Assembly (NCBI GenBank): GCA_009731375.1
Contig: BJOX01000367.1
Location: 216,580 to 276,725 of the forward strand
Direction: 5' to 3'
Origin: Paulinella micropora
Lineage: Eukaryota > Cercozoa > Imbricatea > Euglyphida
DNA: 60,146 nt
Under the pieces are notes generated by a model. The model had not been told where the DNA came from and searched no databases. It saw nothing but the letters and a program-made list of their open reading frames with translations. Position 1 is the stretch's first letter, and each line of letters starts with the position of its first letter. A program made the position numbers and the translations under genes. Shown one piece after another: positions 1 through 35,878 of this stretch.

Positions 1-350
<350 letters not shown>

Positions 351-730
351 ATGCGGAAAACATAAACTGCAAACGAAAGGGTTAGAAAGATAGAAAGATA
401 GATCGAAAGATGGAAAGAAACATGGAAATAAAGGTTCAAGGCATGGGCAGAGAAGCAGAGCTCATCAAACAAACACGCAAACAAGCAAACAAGCAAACAC
501 GCAAGCAAGCCCGCAAGCAAACAAACAAACAAGCGAACAAGCAAACAAACAAGCAAACAAGAGCAACAACAACAATAACAACAACAACAACAACAACAAC
601 AGCAGCAGCAACAACAAGAACAACAACAACAACAACAACAACAAACAACAACAACAAAGAACAAGCAACAACAAAGATAGGAAGAAAGAAAGAAAGCAAG
701 AAAGCAAGAAAAAAACTTAAAAAGAAAAAG

Positions 731-761
<31 letters not shown>

Positions 762-798
762 GGAACGAAAAGAAAAGAAAAGAAAACGCAAAGTGTAC

Positions 799-12405
<11,607 letters not shown>

Positions 12406-12829
12406 CGCACACACTATGTATGTATGTATGTATGTATATGTGCATGAGAAATTTTTTACGTGTTTTCTCGTATGGAATAAAAAAAACATATATGTTCTAT
12501 ATATATATAGTATATATTTATATTATATATACGTGTTTTCTCATAACATATATATATATATACGTGTTTGAATAAAAAATAACNNNNNNNNNNTGTATGT
12601 ATGTACCAGTTGGACACAGAAGGCGCCTCACGTAAACTTCGCAACGCCATCGCACACACTATGTATGTATGTATGTATGTATATGTGCATGAGAAATTTT
12701 TTACGTGTTTTCTCGTATGGAATAAAAAAAACATATATGTTCTATATATATATAGTATATATTTATATTATATATACGTGTTTTCTCATAACATATATAT
12801 ATATATACGTGTTTGAATAAAAAATAACA

Positions 12830-12850
12830 TATATATATATACATATATAT

Positions 12851-12883
<33 letters not shown>

Positions 12884-14364
12884 CATATATATATATATAT
12901 TACGTATATATACATATATATGAATATATATATATTCATATATCTGTATATATATAGACATATATATATAATATTACATCTTTTCTCTAACGAGATAAAA
13001 TAAATACTTGTATGTATGTGTGTATATGTATGTATGTATGTACGTACGTATGTATGTATGTATGTATGTATGTATGTATGTATATATGTATGAATATATA
13101 TATCATATATATGTATGTGTGCATGTATGTATGTATGTATGTATGTATGTACGTACGTACGTACGTACGTATGTATGTATGTATGTACATATGTGTGTGT
13201 GTGTATGTTTATGTATGTATGTATATGTATGTATGTATGTATGTATGTATGACTGCCTGTCTATCTGTCTGCACATATGGATGTAGGTATGCATGTATGT
13301 GTGCATGTGCATGCATGCATGTATGTATGCATGCATGCATGCATTCATATATGTATGTATGTATGTATGCATGTATGTATGTATGCATGCATGCATGCAT
13401 GATGTATGTATGCATGTATGCATGTATGTATGTATGTGTATGTATGTATGTATGTATGTATGTTGATGTATGTATGTATGTATGTATGTATGTATGTATG
13501 CATGTATGTATGTATGTATTATGTATGTATGTATTATGTATGTATGTATTATGTATGTATGTATTTATGGATGTATGTATGTATGTATGAATGTGTATGT
13601 ATGTATGTATGTATGTATCTATGTATGTGTCTATGTATGTATGATATGCAAGTAAGTACGTACGTATGTATGCATGTATATATGTAAATATGTATGTATG
13701 TATGTATGTGTGTATGTATGTATGTAAGTATTTATCTATGATGTATGATGTATGTATGTATGCATGCATGCATGCATGCACATGTGCATCCATGCATGCA
13801 TGTATGTATGTATGTATGTATGCATGTATGTATGTAATGTATGTATGTATGTAATGTATGTATGTAATGTATGTATGTAATGTATGTATGTATGTATGTA
13901 TGTATGTATGTATTCATGCATATAAGTATGTATGTATGTAAGTATGTATGTATGTTTGTATGTATACACATGTATGGATACATATGTATGTATGTATGTA
14001 TACATGTATGTATGTATGCATGCATGTATGTATGTATGTATGTATTATGTATGTATGTATGTATGTATATGTACGTATGTGTACGTAATGTAACGTAATG
14101 TAATGTAATGTAATGTAATGTATGTAATGTAATGTAATATCATGTAATGTAATGTAATGTAATGTCATGTACGTAATGTAATATATGTATGCAATGTATG
14201 TGCACCTATGGCAGCCAGCCAGCCAGCCATCCATCCATCCATCCATCCATTCCCCTCCATGGATGGATGGATGGATGGATGGATGGATGGATGGTGGATG
14301 AATGGATGGATGGATGGATGGATGGGATGGATGGATGGATGGATGGATCTATAGATGGGTGGGT
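12830..14364. repeat. TA, GTAT, TAATG and GGAT repeats; no gene seen
   Basis: TA-rich repeat to about 12965, then GTAT-type tetranucleotide with GTAC and ATGC variants to about 14080, TAATG pentamers to about 14190, and GGAT/CCAT (about 14221-14350) including a strand switch at CCATGGATGG. Met/Tyr/Val/Cys frames are repeat translations. No splice-flanked island was recognised. Confidence 0.9.
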
Positions 14365-15548
14365 GGACGGATGTGCGAAAGGATGTCGAACGCGTCGTTC
14401 GACATGTTTCAATTGCTTCTCGTGCGCACATTTTCTGCTTCTTCGCAAATGTCTTCGAATCGTACGTATCAATACATGTCATTTCGTGTGAAAAAGAAAG
14501 TACTTATGTAAAAAGGAAATTTCGGTGACTGTAAAAACCACAAAAGAATTTGATCGTACATTTTGAACGGACACCAACAAAAAATCGGAACACAAATCGG
14601 TGGATAAACATTTAGCGGCAAGAATAGCGGGTTGTTCCTGTTTCGGAAGCTTGTTGCCTTTTTTCAAGCCAACGCTGCTGGGCCGGCGCCTAGCGCCAAT
14701 TGGCAGGATAGAGTAGCAGCTAAGATAAGCTCTTTGTCTAGTTCTATAGTTTGTATTACTACTAGTACTACTACTACTAGTCTTATATGATTTTTTATTT
14801 TTCGTTAGTACTTTCGTTTACTATAGGTCACGTTCATGTTAGTTTTTATGTCTTACTGCTGCAGTCATACCAGTCTTAAGCTTATAGATTCATTATTGTG
14901 ATTTTGCTGACAGCGCCAGCTTTGCTGTAGATTTTCTTCTGAGCGTGAGCTTGCGTTTTAAGCTTATAGATTCATTATTGTGATTTTGCTGACAGCGCCA
15001 GCTTTGCTGTAGATTTTTCTTCTGAGCGTGAGCTTGCGTTTTAATTTATAATATTATTAAAAATGGCTGTCGGACAGAGTAACTTAAGCTTGCTCACATT
15101 GCGCCATGCCCTAGGCCTATATCTGCGAAGTCTTTTTACAGTAAATCACTACATATACTATCGGGGCTTGAGTGCTCCACGATGGTATCTTTAGATGATT
15201 GTGGCGTGTTGGTTGTTACGTTGGCCGCGCGCGCGCATGGTCTTGTTGAAGACTTCAAGTCTTTGTGGAGTTCTTGAGAATTTTTTTTCTCAAAATACGT
15301 GATATATATTTACTTGAAGTCTGAAACAATACATTCATTGAAGTGCTAGAGGTGGAATCTGTTTTTAATTTAATTTGTGGCATGGCTTAAATTTCCTCCT
15401 CCACTGCTCCGGGACATGCTTGGAACTTTTCAGAAGCATATCCATGGGCTGAGTCCTGACCCAAGCTCCAAAATTGTGAGTCCTTGTACTTTGAAACACA
15501 TCTATATAAACGGCACCAGTTTCTTCATTTCACTCCCTGTGTCAAATC
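14365..15548. other. Non-repetitive intergenic sequence, no gene recognised
   Basis: Ordinary-complexity sequence with no convincing reading frame or splice-flanked exon. It contains an 82-bp direct tandem duplication at about 14876-15042 (units start TTAAGCTTATAG and end near GAGCTTGCG). It separates the P450 locus from the solo LTR and the methyltransferase locus. Confidence 0.6.
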
Positions 15549-15786
15549 TGTAATGCCCCCAACGATAGCTCGTAAAAAGTCGGTAATACAACCAAACACA
15601 GTCCTCAAGAATGAGAATGATGTCTCGTTGTATTAGCTCAGTGAAAGCCAAAAAGGAAAACGGCAACAGACCAGGAATAAAATGGCATCAGGTCCAATCC
15701 GGACAAATAATACTGAAAAACAAGCTGGTGCACCTGTCACCAGGAAAAGGTATTTTTTACCGGCTATCCGGGGGGTGATGCCTACA
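15549..15786 (-). mobile_element. Solo LTR of the retrotransposon at 42511-53123
   Basis: This 238-bp segment is the reverse complement of the 237-bp LTRs of the full element, with one extra T and one or two substitutions by eye. It starts TGTAATGCCCCC and ends GCCTACA. No internal retroelement sequence follows on either side. The flanking 4-mers (AATC and GTTC) do not form a clean target duplication. It most likely arose by LTR-LTR recombination, and it shows that the retroelement family also lives in the microsatellite-rich part of the genome. Confidence 0.9.
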
Positions 15787-15879
15787 GTTCAGACACAATA
15801 AGAGGCTGTCAATCATCAATAATAATAACTCTCTTAACCGGATACTATCAACGATAATAATACTCCTAGTAACAGGTAC

Positions 15880-17130
15880 TATACTTTTTAGACCCGGCCC
15901 GGAATATATTATCGTTTTAGACCCGGCCCGGAATATATTATCGTTAGGCCGGACCACCGTCACCACGGGAATTAGCTGGTGTTTGCCTTGGTTGTTTTTG
16001 GCTCCGCTAGTCTCCCACATTTTCCCACCGTCTTTGATCTTTATTTCAATCAGTAGGATTCCGTGGCCCGGGTTACTAGCGGAGTCACTTGGTCGAATTG
16101 GTTCAACCGTATTAAAGGATAGGCATCAATAAATACCCGGTCGAATTGGTTCAACAGTATTAAAGGATTGGCATCAATAAATATATTCTTTCTGACCAGA
16201 ACCGGCAAAACCCCTGCGGTGGAAGTGCGGCTCCCGGCTGCGGCTGCCAAGTTGGCTTGACTCCCACCAAAGTTTGTCAAACTTGATAATCGTGATCTAT
16301 CCGACTGGCAGTGCAGTTCAGTGCTGATGGCTGAATGATGAGGGCACTAATAAGCTGCCACGTTCGCAACGGTATTTTATATATTATTAACTGAACGCAA
16401 TCATGAGTCACGAGTCATGGCATGAGTCCCATGATGAAAAAAATCGTGGCATAGTATTTATTAAAACACACTGTGACTGGCTACTACATTCTAGTCATGT
16501 CTTTTCGGGTGACACTGTCACGAACTCTGATATATATATAATAACATGATTAATTTAACAACACTAGTAAGTACATAAGCAGGATCACGGTAAACATATA
16601 TAATAGCTGAGTAGTTGAATGGAAAAATACTACCGATTCAGTCAACTTCAAACTAATACTACTTGGTATTCTCAAAAGTTGATGATTAGTACCGGTACTA
16701 CATGAGGCGTAAAATGACGGTAGCATCGCCTCATTAAAAAGTCACGGTCGTTCAGTGGAAAAAACTCAAACGATACTATGAGGCTGAGCCGCTCACTGCA
16801 TAATGAAAGGAAAGTGTATGAAAGGCGTTGCAAACCGGCGGAAGACTCTGACGCTGCATCCACTGTACATGTTGAAAGTCGGATGCATGCCTCGTTTTGT
16901 CAATAAGAGGGGGTGCCCCCCGCCCCCCCGGGGGGGGGGGGGAAGGGAGGGGCCATCATACATACATACATAGATAAATACTAAATACATAGCGAAGGGA
17001 AGGAGATGACTAGTAGTACTCGCTGACGACATAAAACTCCGACTTTCTACTTACTGTTTGTCAAGATACCAGGCATGATTGCTTACCACTTAAACATTGA
17101 ACATTGTGGCCAGAGCTAAAGCCTATTAGT
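15880..17130. other. Low-repeat sequence with short tandem duplications
   Basis: A 30-bp unit (TTTTAGACCCGGCCCGGAAT and on) is doubled at about 15886-15945, and a ~50-bp unit (GTCGAATTGGTTCAAC and on) at about 16092-16188. A C/G homopolymer block lies at 16916-16943. No reading frame or splice-flanked exon was recognised. It lies downstream of the methyltransferase stop codon. Confidence 0.5.
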
Positions 17131-17134
17131 AAGT

Positions 17135-17434
17135 TGCGGGATTGACAGCCTCGGCACGTAGTCCGACGTAGTCGGCGTGCCACTGCCCCGAGTCACTGTG
17201 GCAATCACACTGCTCCTGGCATCCAACTTCGACCATGACCGTCAGTTGTCATCAGAGCTCAGTGTCAGATTGCAGCTCGGCAGCCTTGGCGCGTAGTCTA
17301 ACGTAGTCGGGCACGCCACTAGTCTGCCCCAAATTACTGTGGCAATCACGCTGCTCGTGGTAGTTGTCGTTCGAGCCGCTAGATTGTGGGCTTGACAGCC
17401 TCGATACGTAGTCTAACGTAGTCGGCTTGACACT
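17135..17434 (-). repeat. Copies of the methyltransferase terminal exon edge, one with the stop
   Basis: Degenerate units at about 17135-17193, 17276-17330 and 17376-17434 match the 3' part of the final coding exon (17513-17614) around the A-D-Y-V-R-L-R-V-E-A region. The last also keeps the TAG stop and adjacent 3' sequence. They lie downstream of the gene's end, extending the downstream 3'-edge pattern to a terminal exon. Confidence 0.75.
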
Positions 17435-17512
17435 GCTCCCACAATGACAATCGTTGCTGCTCCTTTCATCGGTGCAACTTTCAACTGTGCCTGTAAGCTG
17501 TCATCAGAGCCG

Positions 17513-28360
<10,848 letters not shown>

Positions 28361-28386
28361 CTATCACACAGAAAACATTGGAAACA

Positions 28387-28431
<45 letters not shown>

Positions 28432-28469
28432 TTGTATATATATCTTCGTTAGCTACAGACAGAAAGACC

Positions 28470-28498
28470 TGGAAGTAGAGATGGGCAGACACGGCTGA
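28470..28498 (-). repeat. 3'-edge copy of exon 28756-28688
   Basis: On the minus strand GTGTCTGCCCATCTCTACTT and the donor CCAG|GTCTTT repeat the 3' part of exon 28756-28688 (V-S-A-Y-L-Y-F-Q). It lies downstream of that exon between GATA repeats. Confidence 0.75.
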
Positions 28499-28504
28499 TA
28501 CTAT

Positions 28505-28565
<61 letters not shown>

Positions 28566-28566
28566 T

Positions 28567-28638
<72 letters not shown>

Positions 28639-28687
28639 GATAGATAGATAAGATAGAAAGCTGGTAGGTAGCTATAGACAGATGCAC

Positions 28688-28883
28688 CTGGAAGTACAGG
28701 TAGGCAGACACACTTGTTCCGTTCTTTATGACTGCTTGTACGACACGGCGACCCACCTGCAGACATCAATAAAAGAAGAAGAAGAAGGAGAAGAAGAAGA
28801 AGAAGAAGAAGAAGAAGAAGAAGAAGAAGAAGAAGAAGAAGAAGAAGAAGAAGAAGAAGAAGAAGAAGAAGGAGGAGGAGGAG

Positions 28884-28915
<32 letters not shown>

Positions 28916-28937
28916 TGATTGACACTTCTTCTTCTTC

Positions 28938-28996
<59 letters not shown>

Positions 28997-29530
28997 GACA
29001 CTTCTTCTTCTTTCTTCTTCTTCTTCGTCTTCTTCTTCTTCTTCTTCTTCTTCTTCCTCCTCTTCCTCTTCCTCTTCCTCTTCCTCTTCTTCTTCCTCTT
29101 CCTCTTCTTCTTCTTCTTCTTCTTCTTCTTCTTCTTCTTCTTCTTCTTCTTCTCTTCTTCTCTTCTTCTCTTCTTCTTCTTCTTCTTCTTCTTCTTCTTC
29201 TTTTTCTTCTTCTGCTTCTTCTTGTTCTGCATCTTCTTCTTCTTCTTCTTCTTCTTCTTCTTCTTCTTCTTCTGTTTCTGCTTCTTCTTCTGCTTCTTCT
29301 TCTTCTTCTTCTTCTTCTTCTTCTTCTTCTTCTGCTGCTGCTGCTTCTGCTTCTTCTTCTTCTTCTTCTTCTTCTTCTTCTTCTTCTTCTTCTTCTTCTT
29401 CTTCTTCTTCTTGTTCTTCTTGTTCTTCTTCTTCTTCTTGTTCGCCTTCTTCGCCTTCCTCGCCTTCTTCGCCTTCTACTTCGTCTTCTTCTTCTCCTGC
29501 TGCTGCTGCTTTTTCTTCTTCTTCTTCTTC

Positions 29531-29587
<57 letters not shown>

Positions 29588-31036
29588 TTTCTTCTTCTTT
29601 CTTCTTCTTCTTCTTTTTCTTCTTCTTCCGCTCCTCCTCCTCCTCTTCCTCCTCTTCCTCCTCCTCCTCCTCCTCCTCCTTCTTCTTCTTCTCCTTCTTC
29701 TTCTTCTTCTTCTTCTTCTTCTTCTTCTTCTTCTTTTCCCTCTTCTTCTTGTTCTTCTTCTTCTCCTTCTTCTTCTTCTTCTTCTTCTTCTTCTTCTTCT
29801 TCTTCTTCTTCTTCTTTGACTAGGAAGAAGAAAAAGAAGAAGAAGAAGAAGAAGAAGAAGAAGAAGAAGAAGAAGCAGGAGGAGGAGGAGGAGGAGGAGA
29901 AGAAGAAGAAGAAGAAGAAGAAGAAGAAGAAGAAGAAGAAGAAGAAGAAGAAGAAGAAGAAGAAGAAGAAGAAGAAGAAGAAAAAGAAGAAGAAGAAGAA
30001 GAAGAAGAACAAGAACAAGAAGAAGAAGAAGAAGAAGAAGAAGAAGAAGAAGAAGAAGAAGAAGAAGAAGAAATGAGAGAGATGTGAATGCCGAGAATAT
30101 ATGAATGCATGACTGTGTGTCTAAGTATTATTGAGAGGTAAGAAATACTTACGACATCTCCTTGTGGGGTGTAGCCAAACAACGCATCTGCCTGAATACA
30201 TACATACATACATACATACATACATGCATACATACATGCATACATGCATGCATACATACATGTGCATGCATACATACATACGTACATACATACATACATA
30301 CATACATGCATGCATGCATGCATGCATGCATACATACATACATACATACATACATACATACATACGTACATACGTACGTACGTACGTACGTACGTACATA
30401 CATACATACATACATACATACATACATACATACCTGACGCAGTCGCTTTTCGAAACTGCCTGTGCATATAAAAATACATACATACATAAATAAGATAACA
30501 TGCATACATACATACATACATACATACATACATACATGCATGCATGCATGCATGCATACATACATACATACATACATACATGCATAACATTCATATGCAT
30601 ACCTGCACTCTCTTGGGCCCAACTACAGATTTGCCCCTTAGTGATATCGGCTACACATACATACATACATACATACATACACACATACATAAATACATAC
30701 ATAGATACGTGCACACATACATAGATACATACATACATACATACATACATACATACATACATGCATACATGCATGCATACATTCATACATGCATACAAAC
30801 ATACATTCTACATGCATGCATGAATACATACATACATACATACATACATACATGCATACATGCATACGTGCATACATGCATACATACATACATAATCATA
30901 CATACATACATATATATACACATACATACATGCATACATACACATACATACATACATACATACATACACACATACATGCATACATACATACATACATACA
31001 TACATACACACATACATACACACATACATACATACA

Positions 31037-31068
<32 letters not shown>

Positions 31069-31121
31069 CATATCCCAGCCTCTCCTGTCGGTCTGGTCAG
31101 CACTTGGACCAAGCTTCATAC

Positions 31122-31168
<47 letters not shown>

Positions 31169-31316
31169 AACATATACATATATACCAGCCTCTCCTGTCG
31201 GTCTGGCCAGGACTCTTGGACCAAGCTTCATATATATTATATTATATTATATATATATATATGTATATATATATACGTATATATATGTATATATATAAAT
31301 ATACATATATATATAG

Positions 31317-31347
<31 letters not shown>

Positions 31348-31417
31348 ATATACATACATATATAAATAGATATTATATATATATATATACATATATACAT
31401 ATGTATGTATGTATGTG

Positions 31418-31451
<34 letters not shown>

Positions 31452-31867
31452 AACATATATATATATACATATGTATATATATATATATATAGATAGATAT
31501 AAACATGTACATACATACCAGCCTCTCCTGTCTGTCTGGCCAGGACTCTTGGACCAAGCTTTTCGTTGAGGGTAGCCTGTCGGCACATTGTGTTTTTATT
31601 GATGATGATGAGGATGATAAAGATGATGATGATGATGATGATGAGAAATATAGGCTGTTGGGCCAAGCTTTTTGTTCAGGACAGCCTGCAAGCACATTAT
31701 GTTGTTATTGATGATGGAGATTATGATGAGAGTGATAACGGGGATGATGATGATAATGATGATGATAATGATGATGATGATGTGATGATGACGATGATAA
31801 TGATGATGATTGATGATGATTGATGATGATTGATGATGATGATGATGATTGATGATGATTGATGATG

Positions 31868-31899
<32 letters not shown>

Positions 31900-32619
31900 G
31901 ATTATGATGATGGCCAAAGTATTCGTTCAAGCACAAGCTGTGAACACATTGAGTTGTTTTTGATAATGATGAAAATGATGATGAGAATGATAAAGATGAT
32001 GATTTGAATGATGGTGATGATGCTGATGATGATAGATGATGATGATTCATGTTGTTGTTGTTGTTGTTGTTGTTGTTGATGATGATGATGATGATGATGA
32101 TGATGCTCTTGCGCCAAGCTTTTCGCTCAGGACAGCCTGGTAGCACATTGTGTTGTCATTGATTATAAAGATTATGATGAGAATGATAAAAGGAGATGAT
32201 GATGATGATGATCATGATGATGATGACTAAAGCCAACGTTAGTATAGTCAACCAGATCTGTGATATGATATGATATGATATGATATGATATGATATGATA
32301 TGATATGATATGATATGATATGATATGATATGATATGATGATATGATATAATATGATATGATATGATATGATATGATATGATATGATATGATATGATTGA
32401 TATGATATGATATGATATGATATGATATGATATAATATGATATGATATGATATGATATGATATGATATGATATGATATGATATGATATGATATGATGTGA
32501 TGTGATATGATATGATATGATATGATATGATATGATATGATATGATATGATATGATATGACCTCTCGCTTGTTTGCAAACATGGTGACCCCGTAGACCCA
32601 ACCTTCTTCACACTTTGCG
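28688..32619 (-). CDS. Gamma-glutamylcyclotransferase/AIG2-like protein, 6 exons (tentative)
   Basis: Exons in coding order: 32619-32562 ([17 protein letters not shown]), 31576-31519 ([19 protein letters not shown]), 30650-30603 ([15 protein letters not shown]), 30459-30434 (SFEKRLRQ), 30191-30153 ([13 protein letters not shown]), 28756-28688 ([22 protein letters not shown]). All five junction phases agree, donors include GTATGT, GTAAGT and GTGCAT, and acceptors follow pyrimidine or CATA runs. The order VYG near the start, then a K-G-Q element, an acidic helix ending F-G-Y, and R-R-V-V then A-Y-L-Y resembles the gamma-glutamylcyclotransferase/AIG2 fold, whose members cleave gamma-glutamyl amines. 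That assignment is by eye. The first exon begins in phase 2, so an upstream exon is missing. The last exon ends in phase 0 and could join 28360-28331 of the methyltransferase. The spliced gene is well supported; the product name is not. Confidence 0.55.
28775..30073. repeat. 1.3-kb GAA/TTC tract with strand switches
   Basis: GAA repeat (about 28775-28915), ATT, then TTC repeat with ATT (about 28921-29818), then GAA again (29824-30073). Opposed GAA and TTC blocks could pair as a hairpin, and GAA-TTC tracts form triplex DNA. The Ser-, Phe-, Glu- and Lys-rich open frames are artefacts. It is the intron between exons 30191-30153 and 28756-28688. Confidence 0.95.
31075..32136 (-). repeat. Edge copies on both sides of exon 31576-31519
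   Basis: Downstream copies at 31075-31119 and 31185-31231 keep the exon's 3' edge (R-Q-T-G-E-A region); in 31185-31231 the GTATAT donor is kept. Upstream copies at 31651-31685, 31911-31937 and 32107-32136 keep the 5' edge (L-N-E-K-L-G-P) with a CAG acceptor. TA and GATGAT repeats separate them. Confidence 0.85.
32264..32561. repeat. (GATAT)n pentanucleotide
   Basis: About 300 bp of ATATG/GATAT pentamer, ending at the donor (GTCATA on the minus strand) of exon 32619-32562. Confidence 0.95.
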
Positions 32620-32620
32620 C

Positions 32621-32625
<5 letters not shown>

Positions 32626-32673
<48 letters not shown>

Positions 32674-32735
32674 GGAGAGAGGCAGAAAGACAGAAAAGTG
32701 AGGGAGAGAGAGAGAGAGAGAGAGAAAAGAAAGAA

Positions 32736-32824
<89 letters not shown>

Positions 32825-32980
32825 AAACAGACATGATTCCTGTAAGCAGATCAAGGCAAAAGCATCGACATAGACAACATACACAAGCGCGTGATACTGA
32901 CATAGGTAGACGCATATACCATAAAACATGAACATATACCTACAGACGGAAAGTCACATACACATCGACTCAATGATGAT

Positions 32981-33020
<40 letters not shown>

Positions 33021-33177
33021 ATGAAGATGATGACGATGATGACGATGATGACGACGATGACGACGATGACGATGATGACGACGATGACGACGATGAAGAT
33101 AATGACGAGGATGACGATGATGACGACGATGACGATGATGACGATGATGACGATGATACGATGACGATGATGACGAT

Positions 33178-33236
<59 letters not shown>

Positions 33237-33405
33237 TGACAACGATGACGACGACAACGATGACGATGATGATGATGATGATGATGATGCTGGTAGATGA
33301 ATGGTGACGGATGATGATGGATGATGATGGATGAGGATGATGAGGATGATGGATGATGATGATAGATGATGATGATGATGATGATGGAAGATGATGATGA
33401 TGATA

Positions 33406-33436
<31 letters not shown>

Positions 33437-33464
33437 GATGATGATGGAAGAAGATGGATGATGA

Positions 33465-33495
<31 letters not shown>

Positions 33496-33657
33496 CGATC
33501 ATGGATGATGATGATGGATGATGATGATGATGATGATGACGACGACGTTGATGATGACGATCATGGATGATTATGGATGATGGATGATGATGATGATGAT
33601 GATAATGATGATGATGATGGATGATGATGGAAGATGATGCAAGATGATGGATGATGA

Positions 33658-33692
<35 letters not shown>

Positions 33693-33744
33693 AATCATGA
33701 TGATGATGATAATGATGATGATAATGACGATGATTGATGATGAT

Positions 33745-33778
<34 letters not shown>

Positions 33779-33784
33779 TGATGA

Positions 33785-33820
<36 letters not shown>

Positions 33821-33909
33821 GATGATTGATGATGATGATGATGATGATTATGATGATGATGGATGATGATGGATGATGATGGATGATGATGGATGATGAT
33901 GGATGATGA

Positions 33910-33944
<35 letters not shown>

Positions 33945-33982
33945 AATCATGATGATGATAATGATGATGATAATGACGATGA

Positions 33983-34014
<32 letters not shown>

Positions 34015-34027
34015 TGAAGGATGATGA

Positions 34028-34060
<33 letters not shown>

Positions 34061-34382
34061 GATGATGATGATGATTGATGATGATGATGATGATGGATGA
34101 TGGTGGATGATGGTGGATGATGATGGATGATAATGATGATGATGATGATGATGATGGATGATGATGGATGATGATTATGGATGATGATGGATGATGATGG
34201 ATGATGATGGATGATGATGGATGATGATGGATGATGATGATGTTGGTGATGATGATGATGATAATGATGATGATGATGATGATGATGATGACGATGATGA
34301 TGAATGATGATGATTGATGATGATTGATGATATTGATGATGATGATGATGATGATGATAATGATAATTATGATAATGATGAT

Positions 34383-34425
<43 letters not shown>

Positions 34426-34530
34426 TGATGATGGATGATGATGGATGATGGATGATGATTGATGATGATGATGATGATGGATGATGGTGGATGATGATGG
34501 ATGATGATGGATGATGATGATGATGGACGA

Positions 34531-34574
<44 letters not shown>

Positions 34575-34874
34575 CGATGATGATGATGATGGATGATGAT
34601 GGATGATGATGGATGATGATGATGATGATGATGGATGATGATGGATGATGATGGATGATGATGGATGATGATGGATGATGATGGATGATGATGGATGATG
34701 ATGGATGATGATGGATGATGGATGATGGATGATGACGATGATGACGATGATGACGATGATGATGATGATGATGATGATGGATGATGATGATGATGATGAT
34801 GGATGATGGTTGATGATGATGATGATGATTATGATGATGATGATGATTATGATGATGATGATGATGATTGATGA

Positions 34875-34906
<32 letters not shown>

Positions 34907-35140
34907 TGATGATGGATCATGATGGATGATGATGGGTGATGATGGATGATGATGATGATGAATGATGATGATGGATGATGATGGATGATGATGGATGATG
35001 ATGATGATGATGGATGATGATGATGATGATGGATGATAATGATGATAATGATGATGATGATGATGATGATGATAATTATGATGATGATGATGATAATTAT
35101 GATGATGATAATGATGATGATGATAATGATGATGATGATA

Positions 35141-35178
<38 letters not shown>

Positions 35179-35310
35179 AATGATGATAATAATAATGATG
35201 ATAATAATGATGATGATGATGATGATGACGACGATGATGATGATGATGATGATAATAATAATGATGATGATGATGATGATAATGATAATGATGATGATGA
35301 TGATTGATGA
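32626..35310. repeat. GA repeat, then 2.3 kb of GATGAT/GACGAT trinucleotide
   Basis: GA repeat to about 32820, an ordinary island at 32822-32970, then GATGAT/GACGAT repeat to 35310 with GGATGAT, TGATGAT and ATAATGAT variants. His-, Ser-, Ile-, Asp- and Met-rich frames are artefacts. The island has acceptor-like sites on the minus strand (GCTTACAG, CTGTAG) and may hold the missing 5' exon of the gene at 28688-32619, but I could not place it in phase. Confidence 0.9.
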
Positions 35311-35320
35311 TGTTACCTAC

Positions 35321-35373
35321 CCGTGTTCTAACTCTGGTGCGGCCCATAGTATATTGTTGTAAAAGAAAATGGC
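35321..35373 (-). CDS. Candidate exon, unidentified gene
   Basis: On the minus strand TTTCTCTCGCTTGTCAG is followed by a 53-nt open segment (AIFFYNNILWAAPELEH, two bases over) and the donor GG|GTAGGT. The acceptor has a strong pyrimidine run and the peptide looks natural. It may continue the candidate exons at 35879-36173, but the phases could not be linked. Product unknown. Confidence 0.5.
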
Positions 35374-35397
35374 CTGACAAGCGAGAGAAAAATGTGG

Positions 35398-35407
35398 NNN
35401 NNNNNNN
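35398..35407. other. Assembly gap, 10 N
   Basis: Fixed-size gap next to a GA repeat. Confidence 1.
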
Positions 35408-35467
<60 letters not shown>

Positions 35468-35878
35468 AAGAAAGAGAGAGAGAAAGGGAGAGAGTTAGAA
35501 GCAGAAGGACAGGTTGTGGAGCAGTCAGACGGAAATACATATTTTAGTGTTTGTGTGTGTGTGTGTGTGTGAGTGGCAACGGAAAACGTGAATGAAAATG
35601 TGAATTGAAGGGGGGGGGGGGGGGGGGGGGACATGTAAATACAATGTAGGAACACAGGGGTCAAGGCAAGGGGAAAGGTATTTGACACAAACACATAAAA
35701 TAGTTGTAGAAAAAAAAAGTGTGTGTACGTGAGAGTTTGTGTATGTATGTGTGTACGTGTGTCGGCTGCTGTTGTGGGGGCGCTGAGAGCGCCAGCACGG
35801 GGCCAGTGCCCGGCCGTACCAGGACATGGTCCATGCCTGTGGGATACATATGGATATTGCACGTAGCTGCTTGAACAC

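Noticed and set aside
12602-12650. Second copy of the first P450 exon
   Set aside because: Identical to 12362-12413 together with its flanks, across a 10-N gap; most likely an assembly duplicate.
16050-16280. Short minus-strand frame over the 16.1-kb tandem duplication
   Set aside because: Created by the duplicated unit; no splice context or conserved motif.
28919-30076. Poly-Phe / poly-Lys and poly-Ser frames
   Set aside because: Translations of TTC and GAA repeats.
33571-35380. His/Ser/Ile-rich minus-strand frames over 400 codons
   Set aside because: Translation of GATGAT repeat; no unique sequence inside.
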